Positions 37,375 to 46,278 are shown, counted from the first letter of the stretch. The stretch: 64,000 nt of DNA from Sphingomonas ginsengisoli An et al. 2013 (GCF_009363895.1 NZ_CP045434.1:2046001-2110000); one strand, 5' to 3'. Translations and numbers: made by a program. Notes: a model not told the origin generated them from the sequence alone.

Positions 37375-38102
37375 TGGAACGCATCGTCTACGACCGCATG
37401 GCCGAGCTCGACCAGCAGCATTGGTGGTATCGCGCCCGCCGCGAAGTGCTCGAGGCGCTGATCCGCCGCACCGTCCAGCCGCCCAAGGACGCCCGTATCC
37501 TCGAAATCGGCTGCGGCACCGGCCACAATTTGCCGATGCTGTCCGCCTTCGGCCGGGTCGAGGCGATCGAGGTCGACCCCGCCGCGCGCGAAATGGCCGA
37601 GCAGCGCCTCGGCCGCAGCGTCGGCTCGGCCCCGTTGCCCGGGCTCGACGGGGTGCCCGACAAGAGCTTCGACCTGATCGGCTCGTTCGACGTGATCGAG
37701 CATATCGAGGACGACGCCGCCGCGCTCGCCAGCATCGCCGCGCGATTGAAGCCCGGCGGCAAATTCGTGATGACCGTGCCCGCGCACCAGTGGATGTGGT
37801 CGGCGCACGACGTCGTCAATCACCACCACCGCCGCTATTCGAAGAGCGGCCTCAGGAAGCTGGTCCAAGGCTCACCGCTCAAGCTCGACCAGCTCGGCTA
37901 TTTCAACAGCCTGCTGTTCCCGGTGGCGGTCGCCAACCGCTTCGCGGGCAAATTGCGCGGCAAGGACGATGGCGACGACAGCCTGCCGCCCGCCCCGCTC
38001 AACACCGCATTGGAAAAGGTCTTCGTTCAGGAAGCGCGGTTGATCGGCCGGATCCCGCTACCGCCCGGGCTGTCGCTATTCGCGGTCGCCTCCGCGCGCT
38101 GA
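37374..38102 (+). CDS. Class I SAM-dependent methyltransferase
   Basis: A 242-residue cytosolic protein with motif I ARILEIGCGTGHNLP, an acidic motif II AIEVDPAAREMA, and FDVIEHIEDDAAAL with KPGGKFVMTVPAHQWMWS. The last is frequent in methyltransferases that act on sugar or lipid-linked intermediates. Coupled to the GtrA gene by a TGATG overlap. The 3' end overlaps the opposite GT2 gene by 76 bases. The substrate is unknown; the context suggests a glycan or glycolipid intermediate. Confidence 0.85.
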   Translation: MERIVYDRMAELDQQHWWYRARREVLEALIRRTVQPPKDARILEIGCGTGHNLPMLSAFGRVEAIEVDPAAREMAEQRLGRSVGSAPLPGLDGVPDKSFDLIGSFDVIEHIEDDAAALASIAARLKPGGKFVMTVPAHQWMWSAHDVVNHHHRRYSKSGLRKLVQGSPLKLDQLGYFNSLLFPVAVANRFAGKLRGKDDGDDSLPPAPLNTALEKVFVQEARLIGRIPLPPGLSLFAVASAR

Positions 38103-39079
38103 AAGTTCGCCGGCCCGACGACCTGTCCCAGCCCGTGGCTCGGTGCGCGGGGGGCGCCGGCGATCTCCTGAACGATGTACAAGGGACGCTGCTTGGCCTG
38201 GCTGTAGAGCCGGCCGATATATTCGCCCATCATCGCCAGCACGAACATCTGGACCGCGCCGAGCACCACCACCACCAGCATCAGCGAGGTCCAGCCCTGG
38301 ATGCTCGACCCGCTGATGAAGGCGTAGGCGATGTAGAAGATGATCAACAGCGAACCGAGGCTGAGGAGCAGCCCGGCGTGGCTGGCGAGCTTGAGCGGCG
38401 CCGAGCTGAACCCGGTCAGCGCGTCGAAGGCGAATTTGAGCATCTTCGACAGCGGATATTTGCTTTCCCCCGCCGCCCGCTCGGCGCGATCGTAGAGGAA
38501 CGGCACCTGGCGGAAGCCGATCCATGCCACCATCCCGCGGACGAAGCGCGCCTGCTCGGGCATCGCCAGCAGCACGTCGAGCGCGCGGCGGGTCATCAGC
38601 CGGAAATCGCCGGCGTCGATCGGGATGTCGATCTCGGTCGCGCTCGCCAGCAGCCGGTAAAAGGCCGCCGCGGTCGCCTTCTTGAAGTGGGTCTCGCCCG
38701 CGCGGCTGCGACGGACACCGTAGACGACGTCGGCCTGCTGCTCGCGCATGCATTCGAGCATCGGGCCGAGCAGCTCGGGCGGATCCTGGAGGTCGGCGTC
38801 GACGATCAGGATGAGCTCGCCGCGGGCGAGGTCGAGTCCCGCTGTCAGCGCCAGCTGGTGCCCGTGGTTGCGCGACAGGTTGATGCACACCAGCCGCGGA
38901 TCGCCCGCCGAGAGCCGCTGCATCAGCGGCCAGCTGCCGTCGCGCGAGCCGTCGTTGATCAGCACGATCTCATAATCGTCGCCGACCGCCGCCTGCGCCG
39001 CCGCCGCCAGCCGCTTGTGGAGCAGCTCGAGGCAGGCTTCCTCGTTGAAGCAGGGCACGACGATCGACAGCAGGGTCAT
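38027..39079 (-). CDS. GtrB/DPMS-type family 2 glycosyltransferase
   Basis: A 350-residue protein with the GT2 domain: LLSIVVPCFNEEACLELLHK, NDGSRDGSWPLM, DADLQDPPELL (DxD metal motif) and ESKYPLSKMLKFAFDALTGF. Two C-terminal membrane helices follow, as in GtrB or undecaprenyl-phosphate glucosyl/mannosyl transferases. It would load a sugar on polyprenyl phosphate in the cytosol, with GtrA flipping it. The last 25 residues are a Ser/Gly/Pro tail that lies within the overlap with the methyltransferase gene. The ATG overlaps the stop of the upstream gene (ATGA). Confidence 0.9.
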   Translation of the reverse strand: MTLLSIVVPCFNEEACLELLHKRLAAAAQAAVGDDYEIVLINDGSRDGSWPLMQRLSAGDPRLVCINLSRNHGHQLALTAGLDLARGELILIVDADLQDPPELLGPMLECMREQQADVVYGVRRSRAGETHFKKATAAAFYRLLASATEIDIPIDAGDFRLMTRRALDVLLAMPEQARFVRGMVAWIGFRQVPFLYDRAERAAGESKYPLSKMLKFAFDALTGFSSAPLKLASHAGLLLSLGSLLIIFYIAYAFISGSSIQGWTSLMLVVVVLGAVQMFVLAMMGEYIGRLYSQAKQRPLYIVQEIAGAPRAPSHGLGQVVGPANFQRAEATANSDSPGGSGIRPINRAS

Positions 39080-40656
39080 TGCGGCTTGTTAGCGTCCGCG
39101 CCCGGCAAGCGGTAGAGGGCCGAGCCGTTCGGCCCCGTCCAGACCTTGGCGAAGCGCGCCGTCAGCGCCGGGTCGTAGGCCGGTGGATCGATCAGCCAGA
39201 GATAATCGAACGCTTGCGACGGGAAGCGCGCCAGCCGCAGCCCGATCGGCCCGGCCGACAGCCGGCAGCGCGGATCGCGGACCAGGTTCGAGGGATCGTA
39301 GCGCCAGTCGCCCGCGGCTGCGTAAGTGACGGTCAGCAGCTTGGCCCCCGGCACGTCCCAATGGTCGTTCGAGAAGCCTTGCTTGCGCACCACCACCAGT
39401 CCGCCGAGGTGGGCGTTGCGCCATAGCGGCCACCCGCCCTCCTCGCAGGGGATGCCGACCATCGACACCACCCGCGCGCCCATCGGGACCTGATCGAGCG
39501 CGGTCAGCTGCTGACGCTGCTCGTCGGCAGCGATCGCCATGCTCCAGGTGGTGGCGGCGATGCGCACCACGAAGAAAGCCAGCGCGAGTCCCGCCAGCCG
39601 CCCCGCCATCCGCAGGTCGGTGTGTTTCTTGAAGCGGATCGCCAGCAGCGCGATCGCCCAGATGAACGGCACGATCCGCATGTCGGCATAGGCCGATCCG
39701 AAGATGATGCGCGGCAGGATCGCATAGGCAACCAGCAGCACCAGCACGGTGAACAGCAGCATCCGCGAAAAGGCCAGCTTGCGCTGGACGATGGCGAACA
39801 GCAGCACCGCCCCGGTGACCGCGACCGACGCTTCGTCGAACGTCCGCCAGCGGTCGCGCAGGGCCATGATGATCCACTGCCACTTCACCTTCCAGTTGAA
39901 CCAGTCGATCGTCTTGCCCCCGCCATGCTCGCGCCAGGCGATCATCAACAGCAGGGGCGCGGCGAGGCTCAAACAGTGGAAGGCGGCGCGCGGCGCGCTC
40001 ATCAGCCAGCCGCGACCCTTGTCGTGCTGGCGGATACACTCGGAGGCGAAGGCGAGCAGCCCGAGCGTCCCCCACCCGAACGTATGGGTCAGCCAGATCA
40101 GCAGCGAGATCGGCACGAACAGCGCGGCGCGCAGCCGGCTCTTGCCCAGCCGCCCGAGCCGCAGCCACAGCCCGAACGCCAGGAAGGCGAAGGCCATCGA
40201 CAGCGCGTAGTTGATGAAGCCGAACATGAAATGGTGGCCGATCACGAACGGCAGCGCGAACAGCACCGTCGGCGGGACGCGGTAATGCACCTCGCGCGCG
40301 ACCCACAGCATTCCTGCGGCGGTCATTGGCGGAATCGCCAGCGTGATCAGCTTGACCGCCAATTCGAGGCCGAACAGCTTGGCCAGCGGTACCACCAGGA
40401 GGTCGACCCCGAGGTTGCCGACCACCTTCCAGTGGAAGTCGTAATAACGCGACAGATACGGACTGTCGGCGAGGTCGAGCTCGACCCGATAGCGCCCCAT
40501 ATGCCCGAACAGGTCGACCAGCGGCGGCAGCGGCGGATAGAGCAGCGGGATCATCGTCGCCAGGATCACCGCCGCGACGAACCAGCGCTTCTCCCACCAC
40601 TGCTTGGGGCGGTCGAGCGCGGCGGTATTGGGCGGCGAGGCGACCATCCAGTCCAT
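39076..40656 (-). CDS. Polytopic membrane protein, GT-C-like (paralog 1)
   Basis: A 526-residue protein with about 11 membrane helices. The first external loop has PPLVDLFGHMGRYRVELDLA (Asp, His and Arg in a GT-C-like position) and a following SRYYDFHWKVVGNLGVDLLV. It is clearly homologous end to end to the next gene (40690-42207), including the DRWR loop, GSAYADMR and a C-terminal soluble domain with NAHLGGLVVVRKQGFSNDHW. I infer a polyprenyl-sugar-dependent glycosyltransferase because it is coupled (ATGA) to the GtrB-like gene, but no characterised family is recognised. Confidence 0.75.
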   Translation of the reverse strand: MDWMVASPPNTAALDRPKQWWEKRWFVAAVILATMIPLLYPPLPPLVDLFGHMGRYRVELDLADSPYLSRYYDFHWKVVGNLGVDLLVVPLAKLFGLELAVKLITLAIPPMTAAGMLWVAREVHYRVPPTVLFALPFVIGHHFMFGFINYALSMAFAFLAFGLWLRLGRLGKSRLRAALFVPISLLIWLTHTFGWGTLGLLAFASECIRQHDKGRGWLMSAPRAAFHCLSLAAPLLLMIAWREHGGGKTIDWFNWKVKWQWIIMALRDRWRTFDEASVAVTGAVLLFAIVQRKLAFSRMLLFTVLVLLVAYAILPRIIFGSAYADMRIVPFIWAIALLAIRFKKHTDLRMAGRLAGLALAFFVVRIAATTWSMAIAADEQRQQLTALDQVPMGARVVSMVGIPCEEGGWPLWRNAHLGGLVVVRKQGFSNDHWDVPGAKLLTVTYAAAGDWRYDPSNLVRDPRCRLSAGPIGLRLARFPSQAFDYLWLIDPPAYDPALTARFAKVWTGPNGSALYRLPGADANKPQ

Positions 40657-40689
40657 CGAACGCCTCCCTAGCGCAGTGCGCGCGCTTTG

Positions 40690-42207
40690 CTAGCGGCGCG
40701 GGTGGTCGACCCGGTAGAGCGTCGCGCGGTCGTCTCGCCAAACGGGCGTCAGCCCGGCGAGGCTGGCGGGCTTGGGCCGCTCGGTTCCGATCAGCAGCGC
40801 ATAGTCGAAATAGTCGCGTGGCAAGGCGGCCAGTGCCACGTCCACCGTCCAGCTGAGCACGCACGCTTGCGGCTGGGTCAGTTCGCTCGGATCGCTGTCG
40901 AACAGATTGGGCGGGCGATAGCGCCGCTCGAGCGGGTTGATCCCTGAGGCCGGCCACTGGTCGTTGGAAAAACCGTTGCGCCGGACCGTCACCAGCGAAG
41001 CGAAATGCGCGTGGCGCTGCTGCTGCCAAATGTCGGTGCAGTCCTGCCCGACCAGCGCCGCCAGCCGCGTGCCCACCGGCACACGGTCGAGCGCGCTCAG
41101 CATACTGGCCTGCTCGCGCGCGGCGATGAGGTTGCTCGCCGTCACCACACCGATCCGGAAAAGCGCGAAGGCTAGTCCCAGCGCCGCCACGCGGGCGGCG
41201 GTGCGCGCCGGCAGCCGACTGCTGTCGATGGCGAGGATGAAGATGGCGAAGGCGTAAGCGTAGAGCCGCATGTCGGCGAAGGCCGAGCCCATCACCTTGT
41301 AGGGGAGGATCAGCCCGAAGGCGATCAGCAGCAGCGCCGGTCCGGCCAGCACCGGCTTCAACGGTAGTCGCCGCCAGCCGAGGATGATCACCAGCAGCGC
41401 CAGTACGGCCGAACCGATGTCCGCCGCCGGCCAGCGGTCGCGCAGCACCGCCATCGCCCAGGCGACCTTGTCGTTGAGGTCGAACCATTTCTCGAACGGC
41501 ACCCCGTCGCTGCGCGCCATGAACGGCAGCAGCACCAGCGCCGTCGCCAGCGGCAGCGTCGCCAGCACCAGCTCGCGAGCGAGCCGCGGCAGAGGACGCC
41601 GTTCGGCGAAGCCTTCGCCGAGCACCGCGCCCGCGACCATCAGCCCAAGCATCGCCCAGCCGTAGAGGTGCGCGATCATCAATACCGGCGCCGCGACCGC
41701 CAGCAGCCACGGCGACCGCCGCCCGAGCCAATAGCCGAACACCAGCAGCGCCAACGCCGCGCCGAGCACGAAATTGACGAAACCGAACAGCAAGGGAGAG
41801 GCGAGTGCGAAGGGCAGCGCGAACCAGAAGGTCGGCGGCACCCGGCCGTGCGCGGCGGTGGCGACCCTGAGCAGCCCCGCGGCGGTCAGCATCGGCAGCA
41901 GCAGGACGATGAGCTTGGTCGCCGGCTCGAGCCCGACCAGCCGCGCCAGCGGCACCACCAGCACGTCGACACCAAGGTTGCTGATCAGCCGCCAATGGTA
42001 ACCGAAATAGCGCTGCAGCTCGGGCGAGTTGGCGAGGTCGAGCGCGACCCGGTAGCGCGCCATGTGCGCCGGCAGGTCGACCAGCGGCGGGATCCGGGGA
42101 ATCACGAACGGCAGCGCCGTCAGAAGCACCATGACCGCCGCCAGCCAGCGCCGCTCCCACCAGCGCGCGGTATCGGCAATCCGAGGTTCGGCGGTGGCAA
42201 CGTCCAT
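40690..42207 (-). CDS. Polytopic membrane protein, GT-C-like (paralog 2)
   Basis: A 505-residue membrane protein homologous to the gene downstream. Shared landmarks are PPLVDLPAHMARYRVALDLA, HWRLISNLGVDVLVVPLA, LRDRWPA, GSAFADMRLY, and HAHFASLVTVRRNGFSNDQW in the C-terminal soluble part. The start is ATG 42207, matching the paralog length; 42216 and 42255 are possible. A 33-base gap separates the pair, so they form a tandem duplication with considerable divergence. Role inferred as for paralog 1. Confidence 0.74.
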   Translation of the reverse strand: MDVATAEPRIADTARWWERRWLAAVMVLLTALPFVIPRIPPLVDLPAHMARYRVALDLANSPELQRYFGYHWRLISNLGVDVLVVPLARLVGLEPATKLIVLLLPMLTAAGLLRVATAAHGRVPPTFWFALPFALASPLLFGFVNFVLGAALALLVFGYWLGRRSPWLLAVAAPVLMIAHLYGWAMLGLMVAGAVLGEGFAERRPLPRLARELVLATLPLATALVLLPFMARSDGVPFEKWFDLNDKVAWAMAVLRDRWPAADIGSAVLALLVIILGWRRLPLKPVLAGPALLLIAFGLILPYKVMGSAFADMRLYAYAFAIFILAIDSSRLPARTAARVAALGLAFALFRIGVVTASNLIAAREQASMLSALDRVPVGTRLAALVGQDCTDIWQQQRHAHFASLVTVRRNGFSNDQWPASGINPLERRYRPPNLFDSDPSELTQPQACVLSWTVDVALAALPRDYFDYALLIGTERPKPASLAGLTPVWRDDRATLYRVDHPRR

Positions 42208-42324
42208 CGCCACCATTGCTAAGGGAGGGTCTTTCGCCGCGCCAGTCCCGTTCAACCTGGCGCAAGCGACTCGCGCTTAAGCCTCCGTCGACGAAGGGCT
42301 TTTCGAGGCAGGAGACTGACGCAC

Positions 42325-42810
42325 ATGACGTTCAAGCTGATGATCGGCGGGCTGCTGGCCGCTGTCGCCACCACCGCCGCGCTGGCGCAACCCGTGCCGC
42401 CGCCCCCGCCGGTCGCCCCGGTGCCGCCGGTCGCTCCCGTCGCGCCGATGGCGCCACCCGCCCCGGGCCAGGCCTGGGCCCGCGCGCCGCGTCCGGCCGA
42501 GACCCGCGCCGAGGCGATCGCGCGTGCGCAGAAGATGTTCGCCCGGCTCGACGCCAACCATGACGGGGTCATCACGCAGGACGAGATTGCTGCGCTCGGC
42601 GCCGGTCAGGAGGGCGGCGGTCGCGGGATGGGCCGCGGGCGGATGCTGATGATGGCCGATGCCAACCGCGACGGGCGGGTCACGCTCGACGAGCTGACCG
42701 CCGCCAGCGTGGCGCGGTTCGACCGCATGGACCTCAACCACGACGGCACACTCACCCCCGAGGAACGCGCGCAGGCGCGTGAGCAAATGGGCGCGATGCG
42801 CGGCCAGTAA
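42325..42810 (+). CDS. Exported EF-hand calcium-binding protein
   Basis: A 161-residue protein with signal peptide (ending TTAALAQ) and a proline-rich spacer (residues 23-48). Three EF-hand loops are at 76-87 (DANHDGVITQDE), 112-123 (DANRDGRVTLDE) and 136-147 (DLNHDGTLTPEE). Each has Asp at 1, 3 and 5 or equivalents and Glu at 12, so all should bind Ca2+. A Gly/Met/Arg-rich linker separates loops one and two. Such proteins are common in sphingomonads and are thought to buffer or sense Ca2+ in the periplasm. A terminator follows. Confidence 0.85.
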   Translation: MTFKLMIGGLLAAVATTAALAQPVPPPPPVAPVPPVAPVAPMAPPAPGQAWARAPRPAETRAEAIARAQKMFARLDANHDGVITQDEIAALGAGQEGGGRGMGRGRMLMMADANRDGRVTLDELTAASVARFDRMDLNHDGTLTPEERAQAREQMGAMRGQ

Positions 42811-42837
42811 GCGCCCGCTCGCCGTTACGAACGAAGG

Positions 42838-42867
42838 AGGCTCGGCCCGCACGGCCGGGCCTCTTTT
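42838..42867 (+). terminator. Rho-independent terminator after the EF-hand gene
   Basis: AGGCTCGGCC and GGCCGGGCCT form a 10-bp stem with one G-T pair around CGCAC, followed by CTTTT. It lies 28 bases past the stop codon. Confidence 0.8.
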
Positions 42868-42926
42868 GCATATTTCGCGCTGCCCGCTACGCTCGCCCGC
42901 TCTCGTCTCTCCGCCTGAGGATCCCG

Positions 42927-44972
42927 ATGCCCGCTTTCGCCCGCCTTGCCGCTGGAACCGCCTTGCTCGCTCTGACCACCACCGCGGCGCGCGCCGACGA
43001 AGGCATGTGGACCTTCGACGCCTTTCCCGCCGCCAAGATGCGGGCGGCTTACGGCTGGGCGCCCGACCAGGCGTGGCTCGACAAGGTGCGCGGCGCCGCG
43101 GTCCGCCTGACCGGCGGCTGCTCGGCGAGCTTCGTCTCGGGCTCGGGCCTCATCCTCACCAACCACCATTGCGTCGCCCCCTGCGCCGAGGACAACAGCA
43201 CCGCTAACAACAACATCCTCAAGAACGGCTTCGTCGCCCGCAACCGCGAGGAAGAGCGCAAGTGCGCCGGCCAGCAGGCCGAGGTGCTGACCGCGATCCG
43301 CGACGTCACGCCGCAGATCAAGGCGGCGATCGGCACCGCCACCGGGGCGGCCGCAGTCAAGGCCCGCAGCGCCGCCGCGGCCAAGCTCGAGAGCGACAAT
43401 TGCACCGACACGGCGAAGAAGCGCTGCCAGGTCGTCACCTTGTTCGGCGGCGGCCAGTACAAGCTTTACACCTACCGCAAATATTCGGACGTCCGGCTGG
43501 TCTGGGCACCCGAGGCGCAGGCCGCGCAATTCGGTGGCGACCCCGACAACTTCAATTTCCCGCGCTACTCGCTCGATGGCAGCTTCCTGCGCGCCTATGA
43601 GAATGGCCAGCCGGTCGCCACTCCCCAACACCTCGCCTGGAACCCGCGCGCGCCGATCGACGGCGAGGCGACCTTCGTCGTCGGCAATCCAGGCTCGACC
43701 CAGCGGCTGCTGACGCTCGACGAGCTCGCCTTCCAGCGCGAGGTTGCGCTGCCGATCGCGGTTACCACTCTGTCCGAATTGCGTGGGCGCCTGCTCGCCT
43801 CGATGGCCCAGTCGCCCGAGCGGGCGCGCGAAGGCGCCGAGACGCTGCAGGGCCTCGAGAACACGCTCAAGGTCTACATCGGCCGCGTGAAAGCGCTCAA
43901 CGATCCGGCCTTCATGGCCCGGCTTGCCGCCAACGAGGCCGACCTCAAGCGGCGCAGCGCCGCCAACCCGGCGATCGGCAATCCATGGGCCGACATCGCC
44001 GCCGCCACCCGCGCCTATCGCAGCCTCTACGTTGAGCGGACCTACGCCGCGCCGGGCGGCACGCTCTACGGCTATGCCGACACGCTGGTCCGCGCCGCCG
44101 CCGAGCGCGCCAAGCCCAATGCCGACCGCCTGCCCGGCTTCTCCGACAGCGCGCTGCCGCTGGTCCAGAAGCGCGTCCTCGACAACCGCCCGATCACTCC
44201 TTGGCTCGAGGAATTGCGGATCTCTTGGGGCCTCTCCAAGGCGCGCGAATATCTCGGCGCCGACAATCCCCAGACCCGGCTGCTGCTCGGCAAGGAATCG
44301 CCTGAGGCGCTCGCCCACCGGCTGGTCGCCGGAACCCGGCTGGCCGACCCGGCGGTGCGCAAGGCGCTGTGGGACGGCGGTGAGGCGGCGATCGCGGCGT
44401 CGACCGATCCGCTTATCGTCTACGCCCGCAGCCTCCAAGCGAACGACCGCGAGCTTCAGAAGCGATTCGATGCCGAGGTCGACGGCCCGCTGACCGCCGC
44501 CCGCGCCAAGCTCGCCGACGCCCGCTTCGCCGCTTATGGCGACAGCAACTATCCCGACGCGACCTTCACGCTGCGGATCAGCTACGGCAAGGTCCAGGGC
44601 TGGACCGAGCGTGGCCAGCCGGTCCCGACCCGGACGGTGTTCGGCGGGACATTCGACCGCGCCACGGGGGCCGACCCGTTCGACCTCGCCCCGGCCTTCG
44701 CCGCCAACCGCGCCCGCATCAACCCGCGCACGACATACGATTATGTCACCACCAACGACATCATCGGCGGCAACTCAGGCTCGCCGGTGATCGACAAGGG
44801 CGGCACGGTGATCGGCGCGGCGTTCGACGGCAACATCCACAGCCTCGGCGGCAATTACGGCTACGACCCCACGCTTAACCGCACCGTCGCCGTCTCGACC
44901 GCGGCGATCGACGAAGCGCTGCGGACGATCTACCCGGCGCCCGCGCTGCTGGCGGAGCTGCACAAGAAATAA
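42927..44972 (+). CDS. S46 family dipeptidyl-peptidase (DPP7/DPP11-like)
   Basis: A 681-residue exported peptidase; the signal peptide ends near residue 23 (TTAARADEG). S46 enzymes remove dipeptides from the N-terminus of oligopeptides in the periplasm. The trypsin-like triad is visible: His in LILTNHHCV (H81), Asp in FGGDPDNFNFPR (D205 or D207), and Ser in IGGNSGSPVID (S617). The large helical domain between them is complete. Whether it prefers hydrophobic (DPP7) or acidic (DPP11) P1 residues cannot be judged. Stand-alone unit; a hairpin repeat lies after it. Confidence 0.93.
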   Translation: MPAFARLAAGTALLALTTTAARADEGMWTFDAFPAAKMRAAYGWAPDQAWLDKVRGAAVRLTGGCSASFVSGSGLILTNHHCVAPCAEDNSTANNNILKNGFVARNREEERKCAGQQAEVLTAIRDVTPQIKAAIGTATGAAAVKARSAAAAKLESDNCTDTAKKRCQVVTLFGGGQYKLYTYRKYSDVRLVWAPEAQAAQFGGDPDNFNFPRYSLDGSFLRAYENGQPVATPQHLAWNPRAPIDGEATFVVGNPGSTQRLLTLDELAFQREVALPIAVTTLSELRGRLLASMAQSPERAREGAETLQGLENTLKVYIGRVKALNDPAFMARLAANEADLKRRSAANPAIGNPWADIAAATRAYRSLYVERTYAAPGGTLYGYADTLVRAAAERAKPNADRLPGFSDSALPLVQKRVLDNRPITPWLEELRISWGLSKAREYLGADNPQTRLLLGKESPEALAHRLVAGTRLADPAVRKALWDGGEAAIAASTDPLIVYARSLQANDRELQKRFDAEVDGPLTAARAKLADARFAAYGDSNYPDATFTLRISYGKVQGWTERGQPVPTRTVFGGTFDRATGADPFDLAPAFAANRARINPRTTYDYVTTNDIIGGNSGSPVIDKGGTVIGAAFDGNIHSLGGNYGYDPTLNRTVAVSTAAIDEALRTIYPAPALLAELHKK

Positions 44973-44974
44973 GG

Positions 44975-45000
44975 GTCATCCCGGCGAAGGCCGGGACGTC
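44975..45000. repeat. Intergenic palindromic element / bidirectional terminator-like hairpin
   Basis: TCCCGGC and GCCGGGA enclose GAAG, inside a GTCATCCCGGCGAAGGCC unit common in alphaproteobacterial intergenic regions. It separates the convergent S46 peptidase and MarC genes. Confidence 0.6.
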
Positions 45001-45004
45001 GCGC

Positions 45005-45625
45005 TTAGGCCAGCACGTGCGGGAAGCTCTGCTTCAGCCCGTCGACTACGAACTGCGCCGCCAGCGCCGCCAGCACCACGCCGAGGATGCGCGTAATCAT
45101 CGCTTCCAGCCGTGCGCCGATGAAGCGCATCAGCGGCCCGGCGGCGAGCAGCGAGAGCATGGTCAGCGCGATCACCGCGGTCATCGCGCCGAGCACGATC
45201 GCGGTCTCGATCAGGCCGTTGGCGCGCGCGGTCAGCAGCATCGCCGAGGCGATCGAGCCGGGCCCGGCGATCATCGGGATCGCCATCGGGAAGACCGAAA
45301 TATCTTCCTGCTCGACATGCGCCGCCCGTTCCTCACGGCGTTCGGTGCGCTTCTCGAACACCATGTCGAGCGCGATCGCGAACAGCATGATCCCGCCGGC
45401 GATGCGGAAGCTGGCGAGCTGGATGCCGAGCGCGCGCAGCAGCGGCTCGCCGAGCAGCGCGAAGAACATCAGCACGAACCACGCGATCAGCGCCGAGCGG
45501 ATCGCCATCCGCCGCCGCTCGTCGGCGCCGGCCCGAGTGGTCAGCGAGGCGAAGATCGGCGCGCACCCCGGCGGGTCGATGATTACCAAAAAGGTGATCA
45601 GGGCCGAGGTGAACAGCGCGATCAT
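45005..45625 (-). CDS. MarC family inner-membrane protein
   Basis: A 206-residue protein with six membrane helices and MarC motifs: FLVIIDPPGCAPIF near the N-terminus, IAGGIMLFAIALDM, FPMAIPMIAGPGSIASAM and the closing ILGVVLAALAAQFVVDGL. MarC proteins have no firmly established transport role. The ATG overlaps the stop of the upstream gene (ATGA). Confidence 0.88.
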   Translation of the reverse strand: MIALFTSALITFLVIIDPPGCAPIFASLTTRAGADERRRMAIRSALIAWFVLMFFALLGEPLLRALGIQLASFRIAGGIMLFAIALDMVFEKRTERREERAAHVEQEDISVFPMAIPMIAGPGSIASAMLLTARANGLIETAIVLGAMTAVIALTMLSLLAAGPLMRFIGARLEAMITRILGVVLAALAAQFVVDGLKQSFPHVLA

Positions 45626-46278
45626 CGGCGCGGCGGCGCGGCGATCCGCTGGTCGAGGACGATTTCGAAGCGGGTGCCGTTCCACAGCCTGGCGACCTGC
45701 TCGCGCGCGCCGGCCGGGCTGACCTTCCACTGGTAGAGCAAGGTGCCGTCGGCGGCGCGGGTGAAGCCGGTGTCGCCCGGCGGCTGGGCGCGAATGAGCG
45801 GCGCGTCATAAGCCGCCTCGACCTGCTTGCGACGCAGCTGGGGATTGGCGCACGACGCTTTGCGAACGACTGCACGCGCGGGCAGCGGGCCCCGGCGCGC
45901 GATCTCGTCACCGCCGTCCACGGTCCAACGCCAAGCGCCCGACTTCTGCCGAAGCCACAAGGTCGTGAAAGTGCCGCTGCTGTTCGGCCCGCGCCACGGG
46001 CCCGTATTGACCGCCGTCCGCCCATCGCACGACACGAAGCTGCGGTCCGCCGACCAGCGCACCGCCTGCGGCGGGTTGGGACGGCTCTTCCCGGGTCGTC
46101 CCGCCAGCCAGCTCTGCGCCCAGGTCGCCTGGGGCGTGAACATCACCGCGGTCGGATCGGCCCATTTGCGAAAGGCGCTCCATTGTCCGATCCGTTGGGC
46201 ATCGGCGGCGAAGGCGCGCTCCGCATCGACGGCAGTGGCGACCGGAGCGAGGCTCAACAGAAGTGCAGCAGCGATCAT
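45622..46278 (-). CDS. Exported protein of unknown function
   Basis: A 218-residue product with signal peptide ([19 protein letters not shown]). The mature part has an SnoaL/NTF2-like opening ([31 protein letters not shown]), followed by a tryptophan-rich segment ([24 protein letters not shown]) seen in some uncharacterised sphingomonad proteins. There is a strong GGAGG site, and the ATG overlaps the folD stop (ATGA). Function unknown. Confidence 0.75.
   Translation of the reverse strand: MIAAALLLSLAPVATAVDAERAFAADAQRIGQWSAFRKWADPTAVMFTPQATWAQSWLAGRPGKSRPNPPQAVRWSADRSFVSCDGRTAVNTGPWRGPNSSGTFTTLWLRQKSGAWRWTVDGGDEIARRGPLPARAVVRKASCANPQLRRKQVEAAYDAPLIRAQPPGDTGFTRAADGTLLYQWKVSPAGAREQVARLWNGTRFEIVLDQRIAAPPRR

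Noticed and set aside
39089..42265. A very long open frame (over 1000 codons) on the minus strand spanning both GT-C-like paralogs
   Set aside because: It is an off-frame shadow in GC-rich DNA: the product is Arg/Ala/Gly-rich with no domain, whereas the two annotated genes show clear homology to each other and membrane helices.
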